Of a stretch of DNA of 64,000 nt, positions 17,852 through 26,396 are shown piece after piece. Source of the DNA: DATAPD01 sp036265385 (GTDB lineage Bacteria; Acidobacteriota; Terriglobia; Terriglobales; Acidobacteriaceae); NCBI GenBank assembly GCA_036265385.1, contig DATAPD010000015.1:186001-250000 (forward strand). Reading direction: 5' to 3'. Position 1 is the first letter of the stretch. Every line of letters begins with the position of its first letter. The notes under the pieces are model-generated. The model saw only the letters and a list, made by a program, of their open reading frames with translations. It was not told the DNA's origin and did no database searches. The translations under genes and the position numbers were made by a program.

Positions 17852-18610
17852 TCAATGGCTGGGAGGGTTTCCGGTGAAAGGCAAGCGCTGAAATCCAACC
17901 TCAATGTTGTCTCCTTCCTTCAACTTTGCCTCACGGCCTTTTTGCAGCATCAGGAATACTCCGGCGGCTCCTAGTCCATAAAAGCGGGCGGTTCCCTGAC
18001 CGACCGCCAACGCTTCTTCCGCGATGTCATCGGCAAGCTTGGCGATCGCAGCTGTGCCACCCAACTGCAACACCAAACGTTTTTTCCCGAGGGTTGGATG
18101 CACAGCGCCTTCTCCATCGAACTTCACCGATTTGGAATCCGATCCGATGAGATAAAGATTGGCGGGTATTACGGTTCCATTGGGCAGTTTGATGCGATCG
18201 AAGATTAGGCGGAATGAACCACCCCGCAGCATTCTCCGAGCGTGAATCGTTTGCACGTGTCCCTCGACAACAGACCCTGGAGGCAAAACTCCTGCTTGGT
18301 GCGGCGAAGGTGAAGCAACTCGGGCCAAAAATCTGGAGCCACTAGGAATTTTGGAACTGATCTCGGAGAGCAACGTGAGGTGCACGGTTGAGAGACTATC
18401 GACTGAATTGGCAGCCGACTCATCTGTATTTTGATTCGACTTGGTTGCTGTGTCGGAAACCACAGAAGACGACTTGGTTCTTGCGGAGGGGGCGTCCGGC
18501 AATGAATTTGTATTCTTAGTATCAAGAAGTGGCAGTGTTGACGATTGCCCAGCAACGGCGCTGCGTAGCGCCAATTGGATGAGCAACAGAAATGTGAAAT
18601 ATCGAATCAT
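17852..18610 (-). CDS. Secreted or periplasmic protein of unknown function
   Basis: A 252-residue protein with a signal peptide (MIRYFTFLLLIQLALRSAVA, cut near AGQ). Residues ~30-75 are Ser/Thr/Asn-rich and probably disordered. The following beta-rich part reads IPSGSRFLARVASPSP, VLPPGSVVEGHVQTI and RMLRGGSFRLIFDRIKLPNG, which recalls the beta-barrel of VirB10/TrbI-type proteins. A Gly-rich helix containing AARFYGLGAAG-like sequence follows. I do not recognise a named family. It is 44 bp downstream of the multicopper oxidase gene on the same strand and may be co-transcribed with it. Confidence 0.65.
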   Translation of the reverse strand: MIRYFTFLLLIQLALRSAVAGQSSTLPLLDTKNTNSLPDAPSARTKSSSVVSDTATKSNQNTDESAANSVDSLSTVHLTLLSEISSKIPSGSRFLARVASPSPHQAGVLPPGSVVEGHVQTIHARRMLRGGSFRLIFDRIKLPNGTVIPANLYLIGSDSKSVKFDGEGAVHPTLGKKRLVLQLGGTAAIAKLADDIAEEALAVGQGTARFYGLGAAGVFLMLQKGREAKLKEGDNIEVGFQRLPFTGNPPSH

Positions 18611-18654
18611 CCGAATTCAGCCCCGGTTCAAGTGAGATTGAGATTTAGCTCGAC

Positions 18655-20559
18655 TTACTTCTTCAAAGTCGCGACGACGGGTTTCAGCTCGATGTTTTGC
18701 GTCACCTTTTCCTTGAGTGCGGGAATCTCAATTGTGAGTTGCACATTCGACTGGCGCTTTATGCTAACGAGAAAATCATAAGTCTCTCCCGGAGCAATGA
18801 CGAGAACCGCCGGCTGATTTGCAACTTGCTGCGGTGGAAGGGCGGCACCGTCCTTCGCGAATGAACTCCATGAGAGCGGAGCATCGTTCTGTGTCAGCGA
18901 GACGTTTACGGGATTGTTTGGGCTGATGTTGACGAACCTAAGACGGTGCTGAACTCCTGGCTCCCATTGCTGAGGGATCGGCTTAGCGCTGCCATTCAAT
19001 TGCAACTCTCCGTCTTTTCGTTTTCCAGTGCGGGCGATGATGAAGACATTGTCTTTTTCTGGATGGAAAGATTCTCCCGGGGGCACCACGATGATGGGTC
19101 CGTAGAGTCCGGAACTCAACTGCGAGAGATCTTTCATGTGCGTGTGATAGATGAAGGTTCCAGCTCGCGGCGGATTGAAATGGACCGTGAATGATTTCCC
19201 AGGTTGAATGATGGGAGTTACACGATCGCCATCGCCCGTCCAACCGGGAACTCCGTCGTAGTAACTCTCGAGTTCAATTCCATGCCAATGCACGGAAGTT
19301 GGCTCGGCAAGTTTGTTGATTACCTTGATCGAAACTGGTTCGCCTTGTGTGAGAACAATAGCTGGCCCAGGGCAACTAGTGTGTTTCGGACCCTTGTGAC
19401 GCTCGATTAACGAGTATCCCCTCGTATGGACGGCATCTGCCTGCTTCGCGACAACGAGCTCAAGCCTGCGTTTAGGCTTGGGAAGCTTTCGTTCTCGTGA
19501 CGATTCGCCCGGCCGTGGAAGAACAGTAATTCCAGTGACAAGACCCGACATGTGCTGCAGCGGATCTTCGTGAGAGCTGTGAGAATGCTCAGCCTCTTGG
19601 CGAAGCGCAGAAATATCTGGGGAAATGTGAGCAAGGATGTGGCAGTGGAACAACCAACGGCCCGGTCGTTCGGGCTGCCATTCCGTCGTCATGGTCCCGC
19701 CGACTGGCAAAAGCTGAGTAACGACCAACTTACGCATTTCTGGAGCGAAGGCCGTATCACTTTCGCCATCCCCCACGCTGTCGACGCGATAGTAAGAACC
19801 GTGCAGGTGCATAGGATGCACCTGACTACTGGGATTAATCCATCGCCAGCGCACGTCGGTTCCAGCGGTGTACTCCAATCTCTCGGTAAAAGGCCAGGAC
19901 TTGCCATTAATTACCGGAACATCCAGTGACTCGTCAGGCCGCTGCTTGTCGCGCCACACACCAATGACGAAAACGCGGTCGGCCACTGTGGCGCCGACGG
20001 GATCAACGATGAAAGCTCCGTTCAGGAGGCTGTCATCTTTGTAAGGTCGGCCATTCCACGTGTCACCACCAGCGCTGGCCCAGTAGTAATAAGTGCCAGG
20101 TTTTCCTGCTGGAAATGTCGCTTCGCCTATTTCTCCTGGAGCGATCTGCAGAATGTCTTCCAACTTCCCGGGGCGCTCATTCAGTCCGTGGACGATTATT
20201 GGAACCGCCAGCAAATTGTGGACACGAGCGTGGATGGTCGTGCCTTCAGGAATCCGAATGAGAGGACCTGGCATTTGCGGTGTCTTGCCTCGTTCAGCAA
20301 AGACAAACACCTTCATGCTTGGACCACCATCGCTTTCCGGAAACCATTCTCCTTGCCGCGCTTCCAGCTCGATGTTGAGATTGCCACTCTTGAGAATGCC
20401 TGCCGGAACACGGTTGTCATTGGCGGCAATACGGAAATCTGTCGGAGAGTTCTGCGCGTAGGCAGAATGCGCGCCGAGAGAAATCAGAGCTATCGATGCA
20501 ACAAATGGGATCCGGTTAAACGCAATGTTCAGACAAAGCCTTGAAAGCAACGCGCGCAA
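18655..20559 (-). CDS. Exported four-domain multicopper oxidase with reversed motif order
   Basis: About 634 residues. I place the start at TTG 20559 because AGGAGG lies 4 nt upstream and it gives a clean signal peptide ending SAYAQ; the frame extends to a TTG at 20601. Four cupredoxin-like domains are visible. The first has only VHG and no H-x-H. The second holds HPMHLHG (about 248-254) and HCHILAH (305-311). The third holds HWHG (424-427) and HTH (472-474). The fourth has no copper motif. In ordinary laccases the HWHG/HTH domain comes first and the HPxHLHG/HCH domain last; here these halves are reversed. It should oxidise a metal or phenolic substrate in the periplasm and reduce oxygen. The divergent cytochrome c may be an electron partner. 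Confidence 0.85.
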   Translation of the reverse strand: MRALLSRLCLNIAFNRIPFVASIALISLGAHSAYAQNSPTDFRIAANDNRVPAGILKSGNLNIELEARQGEWFPESDGGPSMKVFVFAERGKTPQMPGPLIRIPEGTTIHARVHNLLAVPIIVHGLNERPGKLEDILQIAPGEIGEATFPAGKPGTYYYWASAGGDTWNGRPYKDDSLLNGAFIVDPVGATVADRVFVIGVWRDKQRPDESLDVPVINGKSWPFTERLEYTAGTDVRWRWINPSSQVHPMHLHGSYYRVDSVGDGESDTAFAPEMRKLVVTQLLPVGGTMTTEWQPERPGRWLFHCHILAHISPDISALRQEAEHSHSSHEDPLQHMSGLVTGITVLPRPGESSRERKLPKPKRRLELVVAKQADAVHTRGYSLIERHKGPKHTSCPGPAIVLTQGEPVSIKVINKLAEPTSVHWHGIELESYYDGVPGWTGDGDRVTPIIQPGKSFTVHFNPPRAGTFIYHTHMKDLSQLSSGLYGPIIVVPPGESFHPEKDNVFIIARTGKRKDGELQLNGSAKPIPQQWEPGVQHRLRFVNISPNNPVNVSLTQNDAPLSWSSFAKDGAALPPQQVANQPAVLVIAPGETYDFLVSIKRQSNVQLTIEIPALKEKVTQNIELKPVVATLKK

Positions 20560-20786
20560 GGATCCTCCTGATATCAGAGGCTGTTCAATTGTTGTGGTCA
20601 AAAAAGGTACTTCTTGCCCAGAACTTGTCTAGCTGATTGTGACATTTTAGCGAGATTCGTTACCAAGCTCACAGAAGATTTTTTGACCGTGGAGAACGAA
20701 GTCCGCCGTGGCCGTGACACGAATCACATACAGTGTGGCTTGAAAAGCTGGAACATCATGACATAGCAGGAAGAGAGGAAGACACC

Positions 20787-21203
20787 ATGCGTTTCCTTCT
20801 TACTGGTGTGTTCGTCGCATTACTCGTCTCTTTGATCTCGATCGCGCAATCGAACGGCCCCTTCAAGGACAAGTCCGCACCCACAATCTCCGGCAAACAC
20901 CTGTACGAAGACCATTGTGCAATTTGCCACGGGACCGATGGTAAAGGCGGAGGGCCTTATGCAGCTTCGCTGAAAATCTGGCCACCGGATCTCACAACTC
21001 TCACAGCCAACAACCATGGCAAGTATCCCGAGTTGCATGTATCTGAAGTAATCGACGGCGAGTTCGAGAAACCGGCGCACGGTAACCGAGAGATGCCGAT
21101 CTGGGGACCAGTGTTCCGTGATGTGGCGCATGGCAAGCAGGACAGTGCACAAGTACGGATCAAGGCCCTGGCGCACTACCTTCAGTCGATTCAGGCGAAG
21201 TAG
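20787..21203 (+). CDS. Periplasmic c-type cytochrome, single heme
   Basis: A 138-residue protein with a signal peptide (RFLLTGVFVALLVSLISIA) and one heme-binding CAICH motif in HLYEDHCAICHGTDGKGGGP. Distal methionine candidates lie in GNREMPIWGPVF. The domain belongs to the cytochrome c class I / CbbP-like group. AGAGAGGAA precedes the ATG at 20787; a longer frame to 20733 adds residues without a signal sequence and is rejected. It is divergent from the multicopper oxidase with about 230 bp between starts, so they may be co-regulated. Confidence 0.9.
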   Translation: MRFLLTGVFVALLVSLISIAQSNGPFKDKSAPTISGKHLYEDHCAICHGTDGKGGGPYAASLKIWPPDLTTLTANNHGKYPELHVSEVIDGEFEKPAHGNREMPIWGPVFRDVAHGKQDSAQVRIKALAHYLQSIQAK

Positions 21204-21278
21204 GTGCTGGTGATTGCAGGCACGAGCTTGGACGTGCTGACCTTCACACAGTGACAGCAAGCGACTACACTGGCTGGC

Positions 21279-21572
21279 ATGGCCAACCCGAATCAACCGA
21301 ATGTCACGCTTGTGAATAGCGCGGAGTACCGCGAATCTTACGCGAACAGTGTTCAAATCCGCGTGAATGTCTGGGATTTTTTTCTTGTATTCGGAACTCT
21401 GCAGCAGCAGTCGGAAAACCAGGTCGAGATCCGCAATTTCCAAGGCGTGTACTTGAGCCCGCAGCAAGCGAAGGCGCTGATGGCGCTGCTGCAACAGAAC
21501 GTAGCGAACTACGAGAGCGCGTTTGGTGAGATCAAATTAGATCCGCGGGCACCCACCGGCCCAGTCCACTAA
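21279..21572 (+). CDS. DUF3467 family protein
   Basis: A 97-residue soluble protein. It shows the DUF3467 pattern: YANSVQIRVNVWDFFLVFG, VYLSPQQAKALMALLQQN and a terminal NYESAFGEIKLD. Function is unknown for the family. The stop is 4 bp before the glycosyltransferase ATG, so the two genes are likely in one transcript. Confidence 0.85.
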   Translation: MANPNQPNVTLVNSAEYRESYANSVQIRVNVWDFFLVFGTLQQQSENQVEIRNFQGVYLSPQQAKALMALLQQNVANYESAFGEIKLDPRAPTGPVH

Positions 21573-21576
21573 CCAA

Positions 21577-23175
21577 ATGGAAAGTGCGAAGCGAACTACG
21601 CTAGGGCCCACGTTCGCCTCAACGGCGCTGGTATTTGCCATCTTATTCCTGGCTGTTTTCTTGCTTCACTTGGGACTATTGCGGCTTCCGTATTTTTGGG
21701 ATGAAGCCGGATATTATGTTCCAGCCGCACGTGATTTCTTTTTTTCCGGGAAACTGATTCCCTACTCAACTCCGTCGAATGCGCATCCGCCGTTAATCAT
21801 GGTCTATCTCGCGGCGTGCTGGAAGGTGTTCGGAGTTTCCGTTGTCTCAACGCGTGTCGCGATGTTAGCGGTCGCCGCTTTTTCGTTAAGCGGATTATTC
21901 CGGCTGGCCGAACTGGTCGCGAATCGGAGCGTCGCGACGGCAACGGTCGCGTGCACGATGCTCTATCCAGTGTTTTTCGTGCAGAGTTCGTTGGCGCAAG
22001 TGGATCTTGCTGCAGCCGGACTCACATTCTGGGGGCTGGCTGCATACACGCAAAACCGTTTTCGTGCGCTGGCGCTATGGATGAGTCTAGCTGTCCTGGC
22101 AAAGGAAACAGCAATTCTCGCGCCGGTAGCATTGGTTTTATGGGAATTAGTCAGTGGGTGGGTGAAGCGATCTTCCAAGACTGTGCAGTTGGAGTATTCG
22201 CGCTTGATCGCTTTGCTTGTACCCGGAATCGTGCTTTGTGCCTGGTACGCGTACCACCATCGCGCGACGGGTTATCTGCTTGGGAATCCGGAATATTTTC
22301 GTTACAACGTTCAGGCAACGCTGAGTCCCTTGCGTTTTGTGATCGCGTTCGGGTTACGGATTTGGCAGACATTCGGCTACCTACATTTGTGGCTGCTGAG
22401 CGCGGCGATGGTCTTTGCGATGTTTCGAAAGCCGCAGCTTGACGGTGTCACTCAGCGACCACGGATCACAATTGAAGTTCAACTCGCGTTTCTTGCGATT
22501 GCGGTGAGCTACATGCTCTTTATGTCCGCAATTGGCGGCGCTGTATTGGCGCGATACATGCTGCCGGTGGTGCCCCTTGTCATTTTGACTGCGGTTTCCA
22601 CATTGTGGCGGCGCGTTGCACAGTGGACCGTCGTAGTCGCAATCATCGCGCTCGCATTCATTGCTGCATTGTTTGTGCCGCCGCCGTACGGCTTTTCGCT
22701 TGAGGACAACCTCGCCTATCGCGATTACATCGTGATGCATCAACAAGCGGCGTGCTTTTTAGAAAGTCGTTACCCAAATACACCAGTTCTGACCGCTTGG
22801 CCTGCATCCGACGAACTCAGCCGGCCCTATCTTAGATATGTCAACAAGCCGTTGCGAGTCGTGCGCATGGAAGACTTCACTGCGGAGCAGGTGCTGTCCG
22901 CGGCGGACATGCGGCAATCTTTCGGCGTCGTAGCTGCTTTCTCGACAAAATATGAGCCCAGCCACCCCATGTTTGCGAACTGGGAAACATGGCAAAAGCT
23001 GAAGACACGCTTTTTCGGATTCCATCGTGACCTCCCGCCGCAGGTGATCGCGGAAATGCTGGGAGGCACGATCGAGCACATGGAAACTCGCAACGGTCAA
23101 TGGATCGCGATTATTCGAATTGATCGAATGGAAAATGCAGCTCTTCCAAGTCAGGGAGAGGGGCTCATGAGATGA
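21577..23175 (+). CDS. GT-C fold membrane glycosyltransferase (GT39/ArnT-like)
   Basis: A 532-residue protein with about ten membrane segments. The first periplasmic loop contains YFWDEAGYYVPAARDF, the acidic motif that GT-C enzymes use for metal or catalysis, and later NAHPPLIMVYLAACWKVFG, matching the PMT_2 (dolichyl-phosphate-mannose-protein mannosyltransferase-like) family. The soluble C-terminal domain follows. It would transfer a sugar from a polyprenyl phosphate donor to a lipid or protein; the acceptor cannot be read. The last 25 bp overlap the end of modC on the other strand. Confidence 0.85.
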   Translation: MESAKRTTLGPTFASTALVFAILFLAVFLLHLGLLRLPYFWDEAGYYVPAARDFFFSGKLIPYSTPSNAHPPLIMVYLAACWKVFGVSVVSTRVAMLAVAAFSLSGLFRLAELVANRSVATATVACTMLYPVFFVQSSLAQVDLAAAGLTFWGLAAYTQNRFRALALWMSLAVLAKETAILAPVALVLWELVSGWVKRSSKTVQLEYSRLIALLVPGIVLCAWYAYHHRATGYLLGNPEYFRYNVQATLSPLRFVIAFGLRIWQTFGYLHLWLLSAAMVFAMFRKPQLDGVTQRPRITIEVQLAFLAIAVSYMLFMSAIGGAVLARYMLPVVPLVILTAVSTLWRRVAQWTVVVAIIALAFIAALFVPPPYGFSLEDNLAYRDYIVMHQQAACFLESRYPNTPVLTAWPASDELSRPYLRYVNKPLRVVRMEDFTAEQVLSAADMRQSFGVVAAFSTKYEPSHPMFANWETWQKLKTRFFGFHRDLPPQVIAEMLGGTIEHMETRNGQWIAIIRIDRMENAALPSQGEGLMR

Positions 23176-24275
23176 CAAGAATGCGTCTTCCAGATCAGCC
23201 ACACATCTTTCTCGATTTGCAATGCGAGCGACTCCTGCGCGGCGAGCGTAAGGTGAACTTCCATCTCGACGCCGCAATCCACGATGGCGGCGATCATCAC
23301 ATCTCGACGCTCTAATCTGAGCAGTTTCCCCTTTAGAACATTGCGCGCACTGAGGCCGCGTGGAAGCTCCGTGGCGAGAAGAACGTCGCCAGCCCGCACG
23401 CCCAGGCGGAATCGCGAGCCGACCTCAGCTTTCACCATCGGAGTTTCTACTTCGACGGCAGTTCCCGCAATCCTGCAGCTCATCGTTCCTCTAGCAAGAT
23501 TGATCGACTCCACCGCGACATCGAAAATGTTCTCGACGCCGGACAGGGCAGCAATCGTTTCAAGCCTCGGAGCGCGCATCACATCGTGCGGCGTTCCGTG
23601 AGCGATTACTCTGCCAGCCTCGAGCACAAGAACACGATCACCCAGTGCATACACTTCATCTTGGCCGTGCGTTACATAGAGAATGGGGATGTTGTGTTCA
23701 CGATTCCACCGACGAATATCATCGACTATGGCCGACTTCGTTTTCCGATCGAGTGCAGACAGAGGTTCATCGAGGAGGAGAACAGCGGGATCTGTAACCA
23801 GTGCACGAGCAAGCGCGACACGTTGACGCTCGCCTCCAGAGAGTTCGTCAGGCTTTCTGTTGTTCAAATGCTGCACATGAAATGCCCGCAGGATGTCATC
23901 GCTCCGGTGGTGTCGTTCGTGTTCGGCGATCCGGTCTAGTCCATATTCGACGTTCTCGCCAGCAGTCAGGTGAGGAAAGAGAGCAAGGTCCTGAAACACG
24001 TAGCCGATCTTGCGCTCCCAAACAGGGATGCAAACGCCCTGGACGGAGTCAAAAAGAACCGTTGCTCCGGAGCAGATGCTGCCGTCGTCTGGAGTTGCAG
24101 TACCGGAGATAAGGTCGAGGATCGTCGTCTTGCCTGCGCCGGATGCACCGAACAGAATTGTGATGCCTGCATCGGCCATGAAATCGACATCGAGAAGAAA
24201 AGAGCGATCCAGTCGCTTTCTTACTCGGACCCGCAGAACGCGATTCGGTGAAGGAAGAGCTATCTCCACGACCAC
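23151..24275 (-). CDS. modC: Molybdate ABC transporter ATP-binding protein ModC
   Basis: A 374-residue ATPase. Walker A GASGAGKT is at residues 43-50, the signature is ELSGGERQRVALARALV, Walker B is VLLLDEPLSALD, and THGQDEVYALGDRV holds the switch His. Residues ~290-360 form a TOBE/Mop-like domain (SARNVLKGKLLRLERRDVMI), which in ModC can bind molybdate. The start overlaps modB by 16 bp. Position in modABC settles the substrate class. The stop lies inside the convergent glycosyltransferase gene. Confidence 0.93.
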   Translation of the reverse strand: MVVEIALPSPNRVLRVRVRKRLDRSFLLDVDFMADAGITILFGASGAGKTTILDLISGTATPDDGSICSGATVLFDSVQGVCIPVWERKIGYVFQDLALFPHLTAGENVEYGLDRIAEHERHHRSDDILRAFHVQHLNNRKPDELSGGERQRVALARALVTDPAVLLLDEPLSALDRKTKSAIVDDIRRWNREHNIPILYVTHGQDEVYALGDRVLVLEAGRVIAHGTPHDVMRAPRLETIAALSGVENIFDVAVESINLARGTMSCRIAGTAVEVETPMVKAEVGSRFRLGVRAGDVLLATELPRGLSARNVLKGKLLRLERRDVMIAAIVDCGVEMEVHLTLAAQESLALQIEKDVWLIWKTHSCHLMSPSP

Positions 24276-24937
24276 CCCGGCCGCGCTTTGCGATTCAAGC
24301 TGTAGATGAACGAGAGGATGGAAATCGAAATGACGAGGAGAACCAAAGACGTGTGATTGGCCGAAGCATAATTACCAGCCTGGACCTGATCGAAGATGTC
24401 AACAGAAACCGTGCGTGTAATGCCTGGGATGTTTCCGCCAACCATCAGCACAACACCAAATTCGCCTAGCGTGTGCGCAAAACTGAGTGCGACTCCAGTG
24501 ATCAGTCCTGATTTTGATAAGGGCAGTACGACCCTCCAAAAAGTTTTTATACGAGGAACGCCGAGCGTGTAGGAGGCTTGCACAAGTTTTCGATCAATCG
24601 AATCGAATGCCGCAGCAAATGGTTGCACCGCAAAGGGCAAACTGTAGAGGACGGACCCAATCACCAAGCCTTCAAAGGTAAAAGCCAAAGTGTGGCCGGT
24701 GAGAGATTGCCAATATCGCCCGAGAGGACTCCGCGTGCCGAGCGCCGTCAGGATATAAAAGCCGAGGACCGTGGGGGGCAAAATCACGGGCAGTGCAACA
24801 ACGGCTTCCAGCAGAAACTTCCAGCGCCATCTGGAACCCGAGATCCATGCGGCAAGGGGCACACCAATCACAAACAGAATGAGTGCGACCAATGTGGCTA
24901 AGCGGACCGTCAACCAGAAAGCATTCCAGTCGATCAT
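24260..24937 (-). CDS. modB: Molybdate ABC transporter permease ModB
   Basis: A 225-residue permease with about five or six membrane segments. The cytoplasmic EAA loop reads VQASYTLGVPRIKTFWRVVL, and LSFAHTLGEFGVVLMVGGNI with TRTVSVDIFDQVQAGNY are classic ModB/CysT segments. The ATG overlaps the modA stop by 4 bp. It forms the membrane channel with ModC. Confidence 0.95.
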   Translation of the reverse strand: MIDWNAFWLTVRLATLVALILFVIGVPLAAWISGSRWRWKFLLEAVVALPVILPPTVLGFYILTALGTRSPLGRYWQSLTGHTLAFTFEGLVIGSVLYSLPFAVQPFAAAFDSIDRKLVQASYTLGVPRIKTFWRVVLPLSKSGLITGVALSFAHTLGEFGVVLMVGGNIPGITRTVSVDIFDQVQAGNYASANHTSLVLLVISISILSFIYSLNRKARPGWSWR

Positions 24938-25707
24938 TGTTTTCGTTCGCTTGGGTGGCTGAATCCGTAGTTCTTCAACACACTCTGGGCTGGCGCGGTG
25001 TTTAGGTATTCCAGAAAACGCATTGCGGCCGCTTTATTCTGCGAGTGAGAGAGGATGACAGCTGCCTGATTCAGTGTTGGGTAGAGGTTGAGAGGCACTT
25101 CCCAGTATCGGCCCTTCCCTTTCATAGCCGGAGCTAAGGCGTGTGAGAGAGCGACCAGTCCTGCTTGCGCGTTCCCGGATTCAACAAACTGCGCGGCCTG
25201 CGATACGTTTTCACCAAGCACAAGACGATCTGAAATTTGGTCGTAAACACCAGCGGTGCGAAGTGCAGCTACGGCGGCTCGACCATATGGAGCGTGCTGC
25301 GGATTAGCGATTGCGATTTTCTTGAAGTAGGGATCATTCAGTGACTGCAATCCCTTGTGGTCGATGTCAACGGGCGAATCGGTGGGAACCCAGAGCACAA
25401 GACGCCCCACAGCGTAACGATAGAGTGTGTTTTTCTCTGCCAGTCCCTGCTCGATGAGCTGCTTGGGATAGTCCTCGTCTGCTGAGAAGAAAATGTCGAA
25501 AGGAGCACCGTTACGAATTTGATTGAATAGATTGCCGGATGCTCCAAAAGAGAGCTTCACGGAAACATTTGGAGTGGCGGAATACTGACGAACGATTTCG
25601 GTGAGGGCTGCGTTCAGATCGGCGGCAGCCGCGATGGTGATCTCCTGAGCAGACGTTGGTATCACCACTAGACAGGTGATCAAGCATGTCAAAAGGAACT
25701 TTCTCAA
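24934..25707 (-). CDS. modA: Molybdate-binding periplasmic protein ModA
   Basis: A 257-residue binding protein with a signal peptide (RKFLLTCLITCLVVIPTSA). ITIAAAADLNAALTEIV is the family opening with the binding residues; KLSFGASGNLFNQIRNGAPF and DIFFSADEDYPKQL complete the oxyanion pocket. It captures molybdate or tungstate for ModBC. It starts 36 bp after the putative regulator and is first of the three transporter genes. Confidence 0.95.
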   Translation of the reverse strand: MRKFLLTCLITCLVVIPTSAQEITIAAAADLNAALTEIVRQYSATPNVSVKLSFGASGNLFNQIRNGAPFDIFFSADEDYPKQLIEQGLAEKNTLYRYAVGRLVLWVPTDSPVDIDHKGLQSLNDPYFKKIAIANPQHAPYGRAAVAALRTAGVYDQISDRLVLGENVSQAAQFVESGNAQAGLVALSHALAPAMKGKGRYWEVPLNLYPTLNQAAVILSHSQNKAAAMRFLEYLNTAPAQSVLKNYGFSHPSERKQ

Positions 25708-25743
25708 ACAGAATCTCCTGCAGAACTTAAGTTGATCGAAAAG

Positions 25744-26151
25744 TCAGACCCGGATGATCATGACTTCTGTTGCTTTGATTAGCGCCGCCGCGGTCTCGCC
25801 GACTTTCAAGTTCATTTCACGTACAGCATCGGCAGTGATCAGCGAGGTAATGTTCTGGCCACCGATGGAGATGACAACCTGTCCGACCAAGCCGCTTGTG
25901 CGGACATCGACAATGCGCCCGACCAACTGGTTTCGGCCACTGATAAGGCGGTAATTCACGCGTAAACCGGGCCCGGGCTTTTTCCCGGCTCGATGCAAGT
26001 AGCGATCTAGCTCTGTTTGGGAAATGCGGTGATGCCCACCGGGAGTTTTGACGGTTTTAAGTTTTCCCTTGTACACCCATTGCTTTAGCGTCGGATAACT
26101 CACGCCGAGCATCTGTGCTGCTTCACGAGGTTTCACAAGCGATTGCGGCAT
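25744..26151 (-). CDS. ModE-like regulator: MerR-type helix-turn-helix fused to a TOBE/Mop domain
   Basis: A 135-residue protein. Residues ~5-52 form an excisionase/MerR-type winged helix (VKPREAAQMLGVSYPTLKQW, then GGHHRISQTELDRYL). Residues ~66-134 are one Mop-like domain with GRNQLVGRIVDVRTSGLVGQ and ITSLITADAVREMNLKVGE. Such domains bind molybdate. Unlike E. coli ModE, the DNA-binding part is of the MerR type and only one Mop domain is present. It heads the mod operon and probably represses it when molybdate is abundant. Confidence 0.85.
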   Translation of the reverse strand: MPQSLVKPREAAQMLGVSYPTLKQWVYKGKLKTVKTPGGHHRISQTELDRYLHRAGKKPGPGLRVNYRLISGRNQLVGRIVDVRTSGLVGQVVISIGGQNITSLITADAVREMNLKVGETAAALIKATEVMIIRV

Positions 26152-26396
26152 TATGCGTTTCTATTCGGTTCGATTCGTATTTGTCAATACGCCTTCGCGT
26201 CGAGAAATAAAGGCTGAAATTCTGGCTTTACTTACTTCTTTGGGAACGTCGATCATTGTAAAGTTGTGTAAAATGTGTGAGTTACAGACTCTGTTTGAAC
26301 TAAGTTTCGAATCAGCGTGTTCACAATTGAATCTAACTATTTGTATGAAGAAGCCGCTGTCGCGTACGACGGACGACAGGGAAAGAAAGGGTGGAC

